Source of the DNA: Eubacteriales bacterium
Lineage (GTDB): Bacteria > Bacillota > Clostridia > Christensenellales > Aristaeellaceae
Length of the DNA: 64,000 nt
Reading direction: 5' to 3'
NCBI GenBank assembly: GCA_028693055.1
Contig: JAQUWD010000002.1
Coordinates: 81,019 to 145,018, forward strand
Both the position numbers and the translations under genes were made by a program. The number at the start of each line of letters is the position of its first letter. Positions within the stretch are counted from its first letter, which is position 1. Below are positions 54,042 to 62,789 of the stretch, piece after piece. The notes under the pieces are model-generated. The model was given only the letters and a program-made list of their open reading frames with translations, did no database searches and was not told the origin of the DNA.

Positions 54042-54884
54042 TTAGCGTTCCGTGATATTGAGCCTACAGGTTTGGGTGCTTTCTACCCAAGCTCCATTGC
54101 GGCTTCTTGTAAAAGCAAGCGTTTCTCCTTGAAAAGCTTCTGCAAAAACAGCTTCAAAGGACCATATGATTCGGTCGTGATCGCTGACTGAGCTGCCCTT
54201 CATATTCATGACTGTTCCATCATCGCGCAACAGACGTACCGACGCAACATCGAGGGCTGTTTCTACGGTAAAGAGGATGGTCTGGGGAGCCACGCCGATG
54301 GCGGGCTCTGCACTGTAGCGTAAAACGCTATCGACGGAACGGCTTGACGCAAGGTCGTCAGCAGCTTTGGTTGAGAAAGCAACGCGAGTAGGCGTTGAAT
54401 CCAGTAGGCCGCAAAGGACGATAACAACCAGCAGGAGGACAAGCGCAACGGAGATCAAAATGGTGCGCCTTGCTGTGCCGCGCGATTTGTGATCATCCGC
54501 TTCCTTAGGCAAAGTCATCCGAACCGGACTGACTTCATAGTCGCCGGTTTCTTGTAAATTTGGCTGGTGAGGGAGCGTTAGATAAGGCTCCTCCAATCGT
54601 GATTCAATCCCGTTAGGCGTTGGTTTCGTTTGGCGATTTGCAGGGGACGCTTGCTGCCACTGGAAGTCAACAGGCTGCTCCCATTCAACCTCCGTTCTCT
54701 TTCTGGACAGGGTTTGCTGGAGCTTTTGCACTTGAAAAGGCTCAAGCTGGCGCACTGAATGCAGTAAAGCGTTATTCGGATAGGCGGATGGCTTGTTAGT
54801 CGGCGCGTCTTTCCTCTCTGCTTTAGCAGTGGAATGATCCTCGGTTGGCGGAAACGGCCTGGTCAAGCGGTGATTTTTCTCCAT
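54042..54884 (-). CDS. Single-pass membrane protein of unknown function
   Basis: This 280-aa protein matches no family I can name. The N-terminal 140 residues are hydrophilic, Pro/Gln/Lys-rich and probably cytoplasmic. A single TM helix (ILISVALVLLLVVIVLCGLL) lies at about residues 146-165. The outside part of about 115 residues has an Ig-like or beta-sandwich pattern (ILFTVETALDVASVRLLRDD, IIWSFEAVFAEAF, FTRSRNGAWV). The ATG at 54884 follows AAAGGCG. It ends 24 nt before the giant surface protein, so the two are probably one operon, and it may anchor or help secrete that protein. Confidence 0.7.
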   Translation of the reverse strand: MEKNHRLTRPFPPTEDHSTAKAERKDAPTNKPSAYPNNALLHSVRQLEPFQVQKLQQTLSRKRTEVEWEQPVDFQWQQASPANRQTKPTPNGIESRLEEPYLTLPHQPNLQETGDYEVSPVRMTLPKEADDHKSRGTARRTILISVALVLLLVVIVLCGLLDSTPTRVAFSTKAADDLASSRSVDSVLRYSAEPAIGVAPQTILFTVETALDVASVRLLRDDGTVMNMKGSSVSDHDRIIWSFEAVFAEAFQGETLAFTRSRNGAWVESTQTCRLNITER

Positions 54885-55187
54885 AACAACGCCTTTCTAT
54901 GTAGACAACAGAGCGTTCAGTCCATATCATGGTTTATGCACAGAACGAATCTATTTCTTTATGTAATGCCTTAGATATACATCGGTTCAGGCTTTCTTTT
55001 GATCAACATTCATATACCAATTTCCTCCAAATCGAGTAAATATAGTATATCAAAGGAGATTGTACTCGTCAAGCTGTAATGAATGCATAGAATCCGACGG
55101 TGAAACTCTGCCGTGTGAATTCCTCTCAAATCTGGTATAATGGACTGGTTCAACCGATTGAAATAATGACAGGGTGACGCAGAAAAG
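54885..55187. other. Divergent intergenic region
   Basis: These 303 bases lie between the membrane-protein gene (minus) and the M28 peptidase gene (plus). No gene is supported. Only the extended -10 for the peptidase is clear. The minus-strand promoter was not identified. Confidence 0.5.
55133..55141 (+). promoter_or_regulatory. Extended -10 promoter of the M28 peptidase gene
   Basis: TGGTATAAT combines the TGn extension with a consensus -10 (55136-55141), about 46 nt ahead of the start codon. No good -35 is seen, which is usual for extended -10 promoters. Confidence 0.55.
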
Positions 55188-56192
55188 ATGAAGAAAGTTT
55201 TTAACCGGCTATGTGCCCTATCTCTACTTTTGATCCTGACCGCTTCGTCGGCATGGGCGGAGGGAATCGCTTTTGCCGATTGGAGCACCGCGCTGGAAAG
55301 CTATATAACCCAGATTGGCACCCGCCAAAGCTTTACCGAGGGCGAGAGCCGTGCAAGGGATTATTTAATTCTGCAGTTTGAGGCAATGGGCTATCAGCTC
55401 CGGGACGGAACGCTGCAAGCTCAATGGATGTCCGCCCCGCTGGGGGCTATTCGCCGTTTGGGCTGGACGGGTGGGATGACCAACCTGATTGCCGTCAAGA
55501 AAGCGACCGGCGCTAGCCCGGCGCTTTTGATTGTGTCCGCCCATTATGATAGCGTTTCCACCACGGTGGGCGCTAAGGATAACGGCTCCGGCGTGGCGGC
55601 GCTGCTGACGCTGGCAAAGGCTTTTGCCCAGCGGGAGGCATTCCCGGATACGGAAATCCGCTTTGTGGCCTTTGCCTCTGAGGAAAAAGGAGAGCTAGGC
55701 TCCGGCTTTTTCTCCATGGAGCTAACCCCCGACCAGCGGGAGCGGCTGATTGGCGTGCTGAATATCGACCTGATCACGCTGGATGAGGGAACGGAGAATA
55801 TGGCGCTGTGCTGCAATACGCTGGGCGGCGGAACGGCGGAGGGCTACCGGGAGGGAACCGAGGAGGAACCGGCGCACAACCGCATCTCCATGGCCTTTGA
55901 AAAGGCGTTTTGGGAGGTGGGCGGCTATCATGCCGCCGATCGGAATGTCTCCTTTTACATCCCTCGCCATGTGGGCGATAGCGATCATGTTCGCTTTCAT
56001 CAGATCGGCGTGGATGCGGCTAACATCTGCTTTCAGGGCAACGATGCGATTGGCGGGGCGTGGGCGGCAGATATGCACACCTGGGAGGACATGCTTAAGC
56101 CCTACGATCAAGCGCGCACTCAGCAGGCGCTGGATACCATTTATCGCACGGTTCTTGGGCTGGCTTCGGACCACTGGTACGGCCAAAGATAA
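55188..56192 (+). CDS. M28 family metallopeptidase, secreted
   Basis: This is a 334-aa zinc aminopeptidase-like protein with a signal peptide (MKKVFNRLCA to about SAWA at residue 24). Zinc ligands and catalytic residues fit: SAHYDS (His), KDNGSGVAALL (bridging Asp), ASEEKGELGS (Glu pair), NIDLITL and GDSDH with a later MHTWED. M28 enzymes cut N-terminal residues from peptides. It may supply amino acids. The next gene starts about 80 nt later. Confidence 0.92.
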   Translation: MKKVFNRLCALSLLLILTASSAWAEGIAFADWSTALESYITQIGTRQSFTEGESRARDYLILQFEAMGYQLRDGTLQAQWMSAPLGAIRRLGWTGGMTNLIAVKKATGASPALLIVSAHYDSVSTTVGAKDNGSGVAALLTLAKAFAQREAFPDTEIRFVAFASEEKGELGSGFFSMELTPDQRERLIGVLNIDLITLDEGTENMALCCNTLGGGTAEGYREGTEEEPAHNRISMAFEKAFWEVGGYHAADRNVSFYIPRHVGDSDHVRFHQIGVDAANICFQGNDAIGGAWAADMHTWEDMLKPYDQARTQQALDTIYRTVLGLASDHWYGQR

Positions 56193-56270
56193 AGTGTTTC
56201 TTGACATTTCCATCGGTTGCGTCTATGCTGATTTTGGCGATCAATGCTCTTTGCGGGGAGGGAGCCGGTT

Positions 56271-58001
56271 ATGGGGATCAGGCGCGCCAAAGCACTTCCG
56301 CACCTTCTTTCTCTTGCCACGACGGCTTTGCTTTTTTTAGGCCTGTGGCTACTGACGGATATGCATTTCGCGTTGGGAGACGATTTTTATATTGCCCGCG
56401 CCTTCGCGGGAGAGGTTGGCGGCGTAGCTGAAAGCTATAACGCCCATCTGCATACGGTTTTTGCTTGGCTGCTGCACGGCCTGACGCTGCTTTTTCCCGG
56501 CGTGTGGTGGTTTTCGTGGCTACAGGTAGGACTGCTGTTTTTTGCTAGCTATTGCATCGTGCTGGGGCTTTGCCGTGCCGCGCAAAGGCTGGACAAGCCC
56601 TTGTGGCTGGGCTGGCTGCTGGCTTTGTTGTTCTTATTTGCGTTTACCCTAGAGTTTTCCACCTCCATCACCTTCACCACAACTGCCGCTGTGCTGGGCG
56701 CGGCGGGGGTGTGCCTTGCTGGAGGGGTGGACCTGACGAAGCGCTCATCCGGTCTGGCTTTGGTTGGTTCGATGGTTCCCGGGCTGTTGGCTTATTTTTT
56801 GCGGGAAGCCTCTGGGCTGCCCTCACTTGCCTTTTGGTTTGGCATGGTGCTGATCCGGCTATTAGACGGCGCTTTTCACCGCGAGCAAAGCCCCTTGGCT
56901 TTGAAACGTGCGCTGTCCGGGCTGGCGGCGGCTTTGGTGATTCTTGCGGCGGCTGTGGGGATTCGACTAGCGGATAACGCGCTAACCCCCGAGCAGGACT
57001 ACCGGGAGTTTATCGACGCTACCACCGTCCCCATCGATTACGGCGGTCTAAGCGCCGCCAGCGAGGAAACCCTTGCGGAGGTCGGTTGGACGGAGCAAGA
57101 AGTGGCGCTGATTCGGTCGTGGTATTTCATGGATGAAAATATGAGCGCCGCCAATTTTCGAAAAATCGAGGCCGACGCGCAGAACGCGCCTAAGCCTTCC
57201 TTTGGCGAACAGCTTCGGCAGACTGTGGCGCGGATTCAGCTCCTGTTTACGAAAACCACCAATACCCGGGATTTCTTTTTGATTTGTTGGGGGCTGTGCG
57301 GAGCCGCCTTCCTAGCTGCGTGCTTCCGTCGCTGCTTGTGGGATTTTCTACCGCCCATAGGCTGCGCGGCGGTAACGACCTTGCTGCTTTTTTACCTTGG
57401 CTGGCAAGGCCGTCTGCCCATGCGAGCCGCCGCCGCAGTGCTGCTTCCGGGCTGCGCCATGGCCCTTCTGCTGGCTGTAAGCGCCGGGGCGCGTATTGCT
57501 CCGCTAAAGCTTTGGGCCCGCGCGCCCGTTTACGGGGCGCTGGCGCTTGGCTTGGCGATTGCCCTTCATGGGGGAGCTACGGCGTTTTCCTTCTATTACA
57601 ATCCTGACCATGGCGATCCCAACGAATGTGTTTATCAGCGGGTGGAGGAATATGTGCTAGCCCGTCAGGATTGCTTATTTGTGGGCGACCGAACCCTTGG
57701 GGTGGACAGGCGGCTTTTCCCCAACCGGGAGGAGGGAATCCCCACCAATCTACTGCCCATGTGGGGCGGCTGGAACAACCATTCGGAGGGCTATCGGGCT
57801 GCCTTTGCGAGCCATGGCCTCCAGCACGACCGCTTTGTTATCACCGATTTTTTGGGCGAGCAGATGCGGCTGGTAACCGGCGAGGAGGGGATTTCCCCGG
57901 AATTTCTGGCTTATTTGGAGGAACAGGCGGGCGGCGGCGTAACGCCCATTGCGGAAGTCCAAGGCGACGGCTTTGCCGTCTATCGGTTTGAAAAAGATTG
58001 A
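56271..58001 (+). CDS. DUF6056-like polytopic membrane protein (second copy)
   Basis: This 576-aa protein has about ten TM helices. An acidic DD in HFALGDDFYIARAF follows the first helix, as in the protein at 26812-28302, and a soluble C-terminal part of about 130 residues is present. It probably is a lipid-carrier-dependent glycosyltransferase of the GT-C type, but this is inferred from topology and the DD motif. The ATG at 56271 has GGGGAGGG 8 nt upstream and was preferred to 56244. The ROK kinase gene starts 23 nt later. Confidence 0.72.
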   Translation: MGIRRAKALPHLLSLATTALLFLGLWLLTDMHFALGDDFYIARAFAGEVGGVAESYNAHLHTVFAWLLHGLTLLFPGVWWFSWLQVGLLFFASYCIVLGLCRAAQRLDKPLWLGWLLALLFLFAFTLEFSTSITFTTTAAVLGAAGVCLAGGVDLTKRSSGLALVGSMVPGLLAYFLREASGLPSLAFWFGMVLIRLLDGAFHREQSPLALKRALSGLAAALVILAAAVGIRLADNALTPEQDYREFIDATTVPIDYGGLSAASEETLAEVGWTEQEVALIRSWYFMDENMSAANFRKIEADAQNAPKPSFGEQLRQTVARIQLLFTKTTNTRDFFLICWGLCGAAFLAACFRRCLWDFLPPIGCAAVTTLLLFYLGWQGRLPMRAAAAVLLPGCAMALLLAVSAGARIAPLKLWARAPVYGALALGLAIALHGGATAFSFYYNPDHGDPNECVYQRVEEYVLARQDCLFVGDRTLGVDRRLFPNREEGIPTNLLPMWGGWNNHSEGYRAAFASHGLQHDRFVITDFLGEQMRLVTGEEGISPEFLAYLEEQAGGGVTPIAEVQGDGFAVYRFEKD

Positions 58002-58024
58002 TAAGAAGAAAAGGAATGAGCAGA

Positions 58025-58921
58025 ATGAAAATTGGAGCGTTGGAAGCCGGCGGCACGAAAATGGTACTGGGCGTATATGACATGGAGGGCAAAGAGCTGG
58101 AACGAATCAGCATCCCTACGGAAAGCCCGGAAATCACCATGCCCGCAATGATCGACTTTTTTGATTCACATCAGGTGGACGCGCTGGGCATTGGCAGCTT
58201 TGGGCCGGTGGACCTGCGGAAGGAATCGCCTACCTACGGCTATATCACCTCCACCCCGAAACTGAAATGGCGCAACTATCCCTTCATGCCCCAGCTGATT
58301 CGCAATCGAAAGATTCCCGTGGGCTTTGACACGGACGTAAACGCCGCGGCGATTGCGGAAGCGGAGCTGGGCGTGGCGCGGGGCTGCGAGGATGTGGTGT
58401 ATGTCACGGTGGGCACGGGCATCGGCGCGGGAATCATCGTGCACGGGCAGACGGTGCACGGCTTATTGCACCCTGAGCTGGGACATCTGCTGTTGAGAAT
58501 CCATCCGGACGATCCCATCCCTCAGGGCGTTTGCCCCTATCACGGCGCATGCTTGGAGGGGCTTGCCGCAGGCCCTGCCCTAGGAGCGCGGGTAGGCGGG
58601 GACGCTCGCGACCTGCCGGACGATCATCCCAGCTTTGCCATTGAGGCGTACTATCTGGCGCAGATGTGCGTAAACATCACCTTAACCCTCAGCCCAGAAA
58701 AGATCGTTCTGGGCGGCGGCGTTATGCAGCGCCAAAGTCTGCTGGCGATGGTGCGAGCCGAAACCATGCGGCTGCTCAACGGTTATTTGCAGGTGGAGCT
58801 GATTACCAACCATATCGACCAGTACATCGTTACGCCCGCCCTATACCCGGTCAGCGGGCTGGTGGGCAGCTATCTGCTGGGCAAGCGCGCCTTGGAGCAG
58901 AGCGCTCGCGGTTCGCTTTGA
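58025..58921 (+). CDS. ROK family sugar kinase (fructokinase-like)
   Basis: This is a 298-aa kinase of the ROK family. It has the ATP loop ALEAGGTKMVLGV, DTDVNAAAIAEAELG with the catalytic Asp, TVGTGIGAG and the zinc site HPDDPIPQGVCPYHGACLEG, which follows the PELGHLLLR motif. The closest functional group is ScrK/GmuE-type fructokinases, but glucose or mannose use is possible. The ATG at 58025 follows AAGGA with 9 nt spacing. It precedes the NagD-like phosphatase gene by 17 nt. Confidence 0.92.
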   Translation: MKIGALEAGGTKMVLGVYDMEGKELERISIPTESPEITMPAMIDFFDSHQVDALGIGSFGPVDLRKESPTYGYITSTPKLKWRNYPFMPQLIRNRKIPVGFDTDVNAAAIAEAELGVARGCEDVVYVTVGTGIGAGIIVHGQTVHGLLHPELGHLLLRIHPDDPIPQGVCPYHGACLEGLAAGPALGARVGGDARDLPDDHPSFAIEAYYLAQMCVNITLTLSPEKIVLGGGVMQRQSLLAMVRAETMRLLNGYLQVELITNHIDQYIVTPALYPVSGLVGSYLLGKRALEQSARGSL

Positions 58922-58938
58922 GAAAAGGAGGGTGCTGA

Positions 58939-59745
58939 ATGAACGGTGCAATTGGTGAAAAATCCTATACCATGGAAGCCCTGCGGGCCAAAAACGGCTA
59001 TATCTGCGATATGGACGGCGTGATCTACCACGGCAACATGCTTTTGCCCGGCGTGGACAAGTTTGTGGAGTTCCTCAAAAAGAACAACAAGAAATTCCTG
59101 TTTCTAACCAATTCCAGCGAGCGCGCGCCTAAGGAGCTACAGCAGAAGCTGGCGCGGCTAGGCCTTGAGGTGGACGAGAGCCACTTTTATACCAGCGCTT
59201 TGAGCACGGCGGCGTTCCTGCGCAACCAATGCCCCGGCGGTAGCGTATACGTCATCGGTGAACCGGGCTTGGTGGGCGCGCTCTACGATGCGGGCTTTAC
59301 CATGAACGAGGTCAACCCCGATTATGTGGTGCTGGGCGAGACCCATACCTACAGCTATGAGAAAATCGAGCGTGCGGTGCAGCTGGTGCTGGGCGGCGCA
59401 AAGCTCATCGGCACCAACCCCGACCTGACCGGCCCCATCGAAAACGGCATCGCCCCGGCCTGCAAGGCGCTGGTTGCGCCCATTGAGCTGGCTACCGGCC
59501 GCAACGCTTATTTCCTTGGCAAGCCCAACCCGCTGATGATGCGCCACGGCCTGCGCCGCTTGGGCGTGAGCGCCGACGAGGCCGCCATTATCGGCGACCG
59601 TATGGATACCGACGTGATCGCCGGTGTGGAAAGCGGCATTGACACCGTGCTGGTGCTAAGCGGCGTTACCACCGAGCATGAAATGCGCAAATTTCCCTAT
59701 CGTCCCAAGTATGTGCTAAACGGCGTGGGCGATATCGTAGGCTGA
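58939..59745 (+). CDS. HAD-IIA family phosphatase, NagD-like
   Basis: This is a 268-aa phosphatase. Motif I is ICDMDGVIYHGN (nucleophile Asp at about residue 22), motif II is FLTNSS, and the C-terminal motif III/IV is IIGDRMDTDVIAGVESGIDTVLVLSGV. A class IIA cap lies between. NagD and related enzymes dephosphorylate UMP, glycerol phosphates or nitrophenyl phosphate. The start has AAAGGAGGG upstream. It runs 13 nt ahead of uvrC. Confidence 0.92.
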   Translation: MNGAIGEKSYTMEALRAKNGYICDMDGVIYHGNMLLPGVDKFVEFLKKNNKKFLFLTNSSERAPKELQQKLARLGLEVDESHFYTSALSTAAFLRNQCPGGSVYVIGEPGLVGALYDAGFTMNEVNPDYVVLGETHTYSYEKIERAVQLVLGGAKLIGTNPDLTGPIENGIAPACKALVAPIELATGRNAYFLGKPNPLMMRHGLRRLGVSADEAAIIGDRMDTDVIAGVESGIDTVLVLSGVTTEHEMRKFPYRPKYVLNGVGDIVG

Positions 59746-59758
59746 GGAGCGGCGTGGA

Positions 59759-61621
59759 ATGAACGAGGTCTTGGCGGAAAAAATCAAAATGCTGCCGGAA
59801 AGCCCCGGCTGCTATATCATGAAATCTCACGGGGAGATTATCTACATCGGCAAGGCGGTCAACCTGAAAAATCGGGTTCGGCAGTATTTTCATGGCGCGC
59901 ACCTGCCAAAGGTAGCAGCGATGGTCAGCCGGGTGGACGATTTCGACCTGATGCTCTGCCAAACCAATTTTGAAGCGCTGACGTTGGAATGCAACCTGAT
60001 TAAAAAGCATCGTCCCTTTTACAACATCCTTTTGAAGGACGACAAGCATTATCCCTATCTGCGCATCGATCCCAAGGAGACGTATCCCCGCCTGACGTTA
60101 GCGCGGCGCATGGACGCCAAGGACGGCGCGAAGTACTTCGGCCCCTACATCGGCGCTACGGCGGTACGGCAAGCCATGGAGGAAGTGCGCCGCTTTTTTC
60201 CTCTGCGTACCTGCAACCTGGCGCTGCCCCTGAAAGCGCCGCGCCGCCCGTGCATGCATCACCAAATCGGCCAATGTCTGGCTCCCTGTGCAGGGCTGGT
60301 CAGCGAGGCGGATTATCAGCTAATTTTAAAGCGGGTGGTTGATTTCTTAAACGGCGATTCCCGGGAGCTGATTCGGGAGCTGGAAAAGGAGATGCAGGAA
60401 GCCAGCGGACGTATGGAATACGAGCAGGCGGCGTTGATCCGCGACCGTATTGCGGACATTCGCCAGCTGATGGAGCAGCAGCACGCCATCCAGACCCGGG
60501 ATGTGGAGCAGGATGTGATGGCCGTCGCTGTGGACGAGCAGGATGCGATGGTGCAGCTAACCCATATTCGAGGCGGGCGCATGGAGGGCGGACGCTCCAT
60601 CCTCATGGCGGGCTGCGGCGGTGACGAGCCGGAGCAGATTTTAGCGCAGTTTTTGACTCAGTATTATGACGACGAGCATTTGATTCCCCGCTTCGTTTTG
60701 GTGCAAGCCCTGCCGGAGCCGCTGGAGGAGCTGGAGCGTTGGCTGCGGGAGCGCAAGGGTGGAGCCGTGGAATTAGCCTGTCCCCAGCGGGGAGACAAGG
60801 CCGACTTAATACGGCTGGCCCAGAAAAATGCGGAGAACGCGCTGGAGCATTATCGGCAGAGCGAAAAGGTGAAATATGCCCGCACAGTTCTCGCCATGGA
60901 GGAGCTGAAGGAGGCGCTTCATCTGCCGACCTTGCCCAAGCGCATCGAGGGCTATGATATTTCCAACACCCAAGGCGTACTAAGCGTTGCCAGCATGGTG
61001 GTTTTTGAGGGCGGACTGCCCGCCAAAAAGGAATACCGCCATTTTCGCATCAAAACCGTTGAAGGGGCTAACGACTTTGCTTCCATGGCAGAGGTGATCG
61101 GTCGCCGGTTTACCCATGGGCTGCGGGAGCGTCACGAGCGGGAGCAGGAGGGGAAGCCCTCTGAGGGCGGCAGATTCAGCACCTTACCCGATGTAGTGCT
61201 CATCGACGGCGGGCCGGAGCAGCTCTTATTCGCCCACCGCGCCATGGAGGAAGCCGGAGCCAGCGTCCCCATGTTTGGCCTTGCCAAGCGCTTTGAGGAA
61301 ATCTATCTGCCCAATCAGCAGGATCCCGTTATTCTCGACCGGCGCTCCAACGCCCTGCATATGATCCAGTATGTTCGGGACGAGGCGCACCGTTTCGGCA
61401 TCACCCAGCACCGCGCGCTGCGGGGGAAGGCCAGCATTCAAAGTGAGTTAAGCAAAATCGAGGGCATTGGGCCTAAGCGGCAAACCGAGCTGATCCGCTA
61501 TTTTAAGGGCGTTAAGCCGATCTTTGAGGCCAGCGTGGAGGAGCTATGTCAGGTGGACGGCATCAGTGCGGAGCTGGCTGCGCGTATCGTTCAATATGCG
61601 AAGGAACAGCAGAAGCGGTAG
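59759..61621 (+). CDS. uvrC: UvrABC excision repair subunit C
   Basis: This is the 620-aa endonuclease that cuts on both sides of damaged DNA during nucleotide excision repair. It has a GIY-YIG domain (CYIMKSHGEIIYIGKAVNLKNRVRQYF), Cys residues CNLALPLKAPRRPCMHHQIGQCLAPC, the UVR segment near 195-235, the RNase-H-like domain with EGYDISNTQG and VLIDGGPEQL, and a C-terminal helix-hairpin-helix with IEGIGPKRQTELI. It is full length. The ribosome binding site is GAGGAGC. uvrA and uvrB are not in the window. Confidence 0.97.
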   Translation: MNEVLAEKIKMLPESPGCYIMKSHGEIIYIGKAVNLKNRVRQYFHGAHLPKVAAMVSRVDDFDLMLCQTNFEALTLECNLIKKHRPFYNILLKDDKHYPYLRIDPKETYPRLTLARRMDAKDGAKYFGPYIGATAVRQAMEEVRRFFPLRTCNLALPLKAPRRPCMHHQIGQCLAPCAGLVSEADYQLILKRVVDFLNGDSRELIRELEKEMQEASGRMEYEQAALIRDRIADIRQLMEQQHAIQTRDVEQDVMAVAVDEQDAMVQLTHIRGGRMEGGRSILMAGCGGDEPEQILAQFLTQYYDDEHLIPRFVLVQALPEPLEELERWLRERKGGAVELACPQRGDKADLIRLAQKNAENALEHYRQSEKVKYARTVLAMEELKEALHLPTLPKRIEGYDISNTQGVLSVASMVVFEGGLPAKKEYRHFRIKTVEGANDFASMAEVIGRRFTHGLRERHEREQEGKPSEGGRFSTLPDVVLIDGGPEQLLFAHRAMEEAGASVPMFGLAKRFEEIYLPNQQDPVILDRRSNALHMIQYVRDEAHRFGITQHRALRGKASIQSELSKIEGIGPKRQTELIRYFKGVKPIFEASVEELCQVDGISAELAARIVQYAKEQQKR

Positions 61622-61665
61622 GCGGGATTGTTCATCTAGCTATAAAAGACAAGCTTTTTAGCGAT

Positions 61666-61700
61666 AAAAGAACCAAAAATTACATTTCTTTTGTTTTTTA
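61666..61700 (+). terminator. Weak intrinsic terminator after uvrC
   Basis: A 7-bp A/T-rich stem (61666-61672 with 61686-61692) is followed by GTTTTTT. The T-run reaches the -35 box of the following AraC gene. Confidence 0.5.
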
Positions 61701-61701
61701 C

Positions 61702-61730
61702 TTGACAGCCAAAGCATTTGCCCATAAAAT
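61702..61730 (+). promoter_or_regulatory. SigA-type promoter of the AraC gene
   Basis: Consensus -35 TTGACA (61702-61707) and -10 TAAAAT (61725-61730) have a 17-nt spacer. Confidence 0.75.
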
Positions 61731-61735
61731 GTAAA

Positions 61736-61759
61736 ATGCGGTCTTAAAGATGACCGTAT
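61736..61759 (+). promoter_or_regulatory. Inverted repeat at the transcription start, candidate operator
   Basis: 8-bp arms ATGCGGTC (61736-61743) and GACCGTAT (61752-61759) pair with one G-T wobble. It overlaps the predicted +1 of the AraC gene, so autorepression is possible. Confidence 0.4.
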
Positions 61760-61776
61760 TAAATATAAAGCGGTGA

Positions 61777-62715
61777 ATGAAAATGGAGGATCAGATTTTT
61801 TGTCCGGTCGGCGCGGAGGGCGACGATTCCGGCGTATTTGTACAGGGAACGCAGATTCCGGCAGCGTTAATCGAAAAATGCGGTGTGTGGATTGACCATG
61901 CCGGCAGTGCGATACTCTCCCAGCAGGATTACGACATAAGCCCCGTCCACAATCCCTTATGGCTAATCGCCGACGAGGGCGGCATGATTTTTTCCTATGG
62001 CGATCAGAGCTGGGAGTTTCAAAAGGGAGAGTGCTTTGTGATTCCCGCCGGTGCAAAGGGCTGTGCGCTTCACAGCGCCAAGGACAGCCGCCTTTTATGG
62101 TTTACGCTGGCTGGACCCTTGACTGTGGATTTCATGCGGCAAATGAATGCCTACAACCGTGTGCCTGCCCGGCAGGGGATGCTGCCCACTCAGGTGCTAC
62201 TGATTCGTCAGACGGTGCAGGTCTTGGTGCGGCACACCGACACCTCGGACGCCAGCTTTCAGCTAGCGCAGCTGATGTGGGGATTGCTGGCTGCCCACAA
62301 GGGACACAGCGTAGCCACCAACGTCACGCTGAGCCATGAAATCGCCCGTGTGGTGGACGCTATGCGTCAGAGCAATTACAAGGCGGCGCTCAGCCTTGCG
62401 GAAATGGCTGCCATCAGCCGCATGCCCGTCGAAACCTTCCGCAAGCGTTTCACCTCGGAGTTAGGCATTCCGCCTTTGGGCTATCTACAGTTCCAGAAGA
62501 TGGAGCGAGCCAAAACCCTTTTGCGCGGCGGCATGAGCGTGCGCCAAACCGGCGTGGAAATCGGTATGCCAGATCCCTACCATTTCAGCAAGCAATTCAA
62601 GCATGTAGTTGGCATGAGCCCCACGGCTTACCTAAAGCATGTGGGCACCAATGATCAGGACGATGCGTTTTTCCTCCCCGATGAAAGAGCTTCCACGCAA
62701 ACCGTTGAGGAATAA
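61777..62715 (+). CDS. AraC family transcriptional regulator
   Basis: This is a 312-aa regulator with an N-terminal cupin-like domain (about 40-110: PLWLIADEGGMIF, FQKGECFVIPAG) and a C-terminal AraC HTH (about 205-285). Helices include ISRMPVETFRKRFTSELGIPPLGYLQFQK and VEIGMPDPYHFSKQFKHVVGMSPTAYL. The start at 61777 has only a weak GGTGA site; the ATG at 61783 is also possible. No target gene is evident apart from itself or the following phosphofructokinase. Confidence 0.9.
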   Translation: MKMEDQIFCPVGAEGDDSGVFVQGTQIPAALIEKCGVWIDHAGSAILSQQDYDISPVHNPLWLIADEGGMIFSYGDQSWEFQKGECFVIPAGAKGCALHSAKDSRLLWFTLAGPLTVDFMRQMNAYNRVPARQGMLPTQVLLIRQTVQVLVRHTDTSDASFQLAQLMWGLLAAHKGHSVATNVTLSHEIARVVDAMRQSNYKAALSLAEMAAISRMPVETFRKRFTSELGIPPLGYLQFQKMERAKTLLRGGMSVRQTGVEIGMPDPYHFSKQFKHVVGMSPTAYLKHVGTNDQDDAFFLPDERASTQTVEE

Positions 62716-62718
62716 GGC

Positions 62719-62746
62719 TTGCGCTTCCTGAAACCTGTGCTATACT
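62719..62746 (+). promoter_or_regulatory. Promoter of the phosphofructokinase gene
   Basis: -10 TATACT (62741-62746) with a TG extension (TGC) and a weak -35 TTGCGC (62719-62724) are spaced by 16 nt, giving a leader of about 40 nt. Confidence 0.55.
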
Positions 62747-62789
62747 ACTTCTGATCCCCATTGATGATCTATGATAAGGAGCGATTGGC

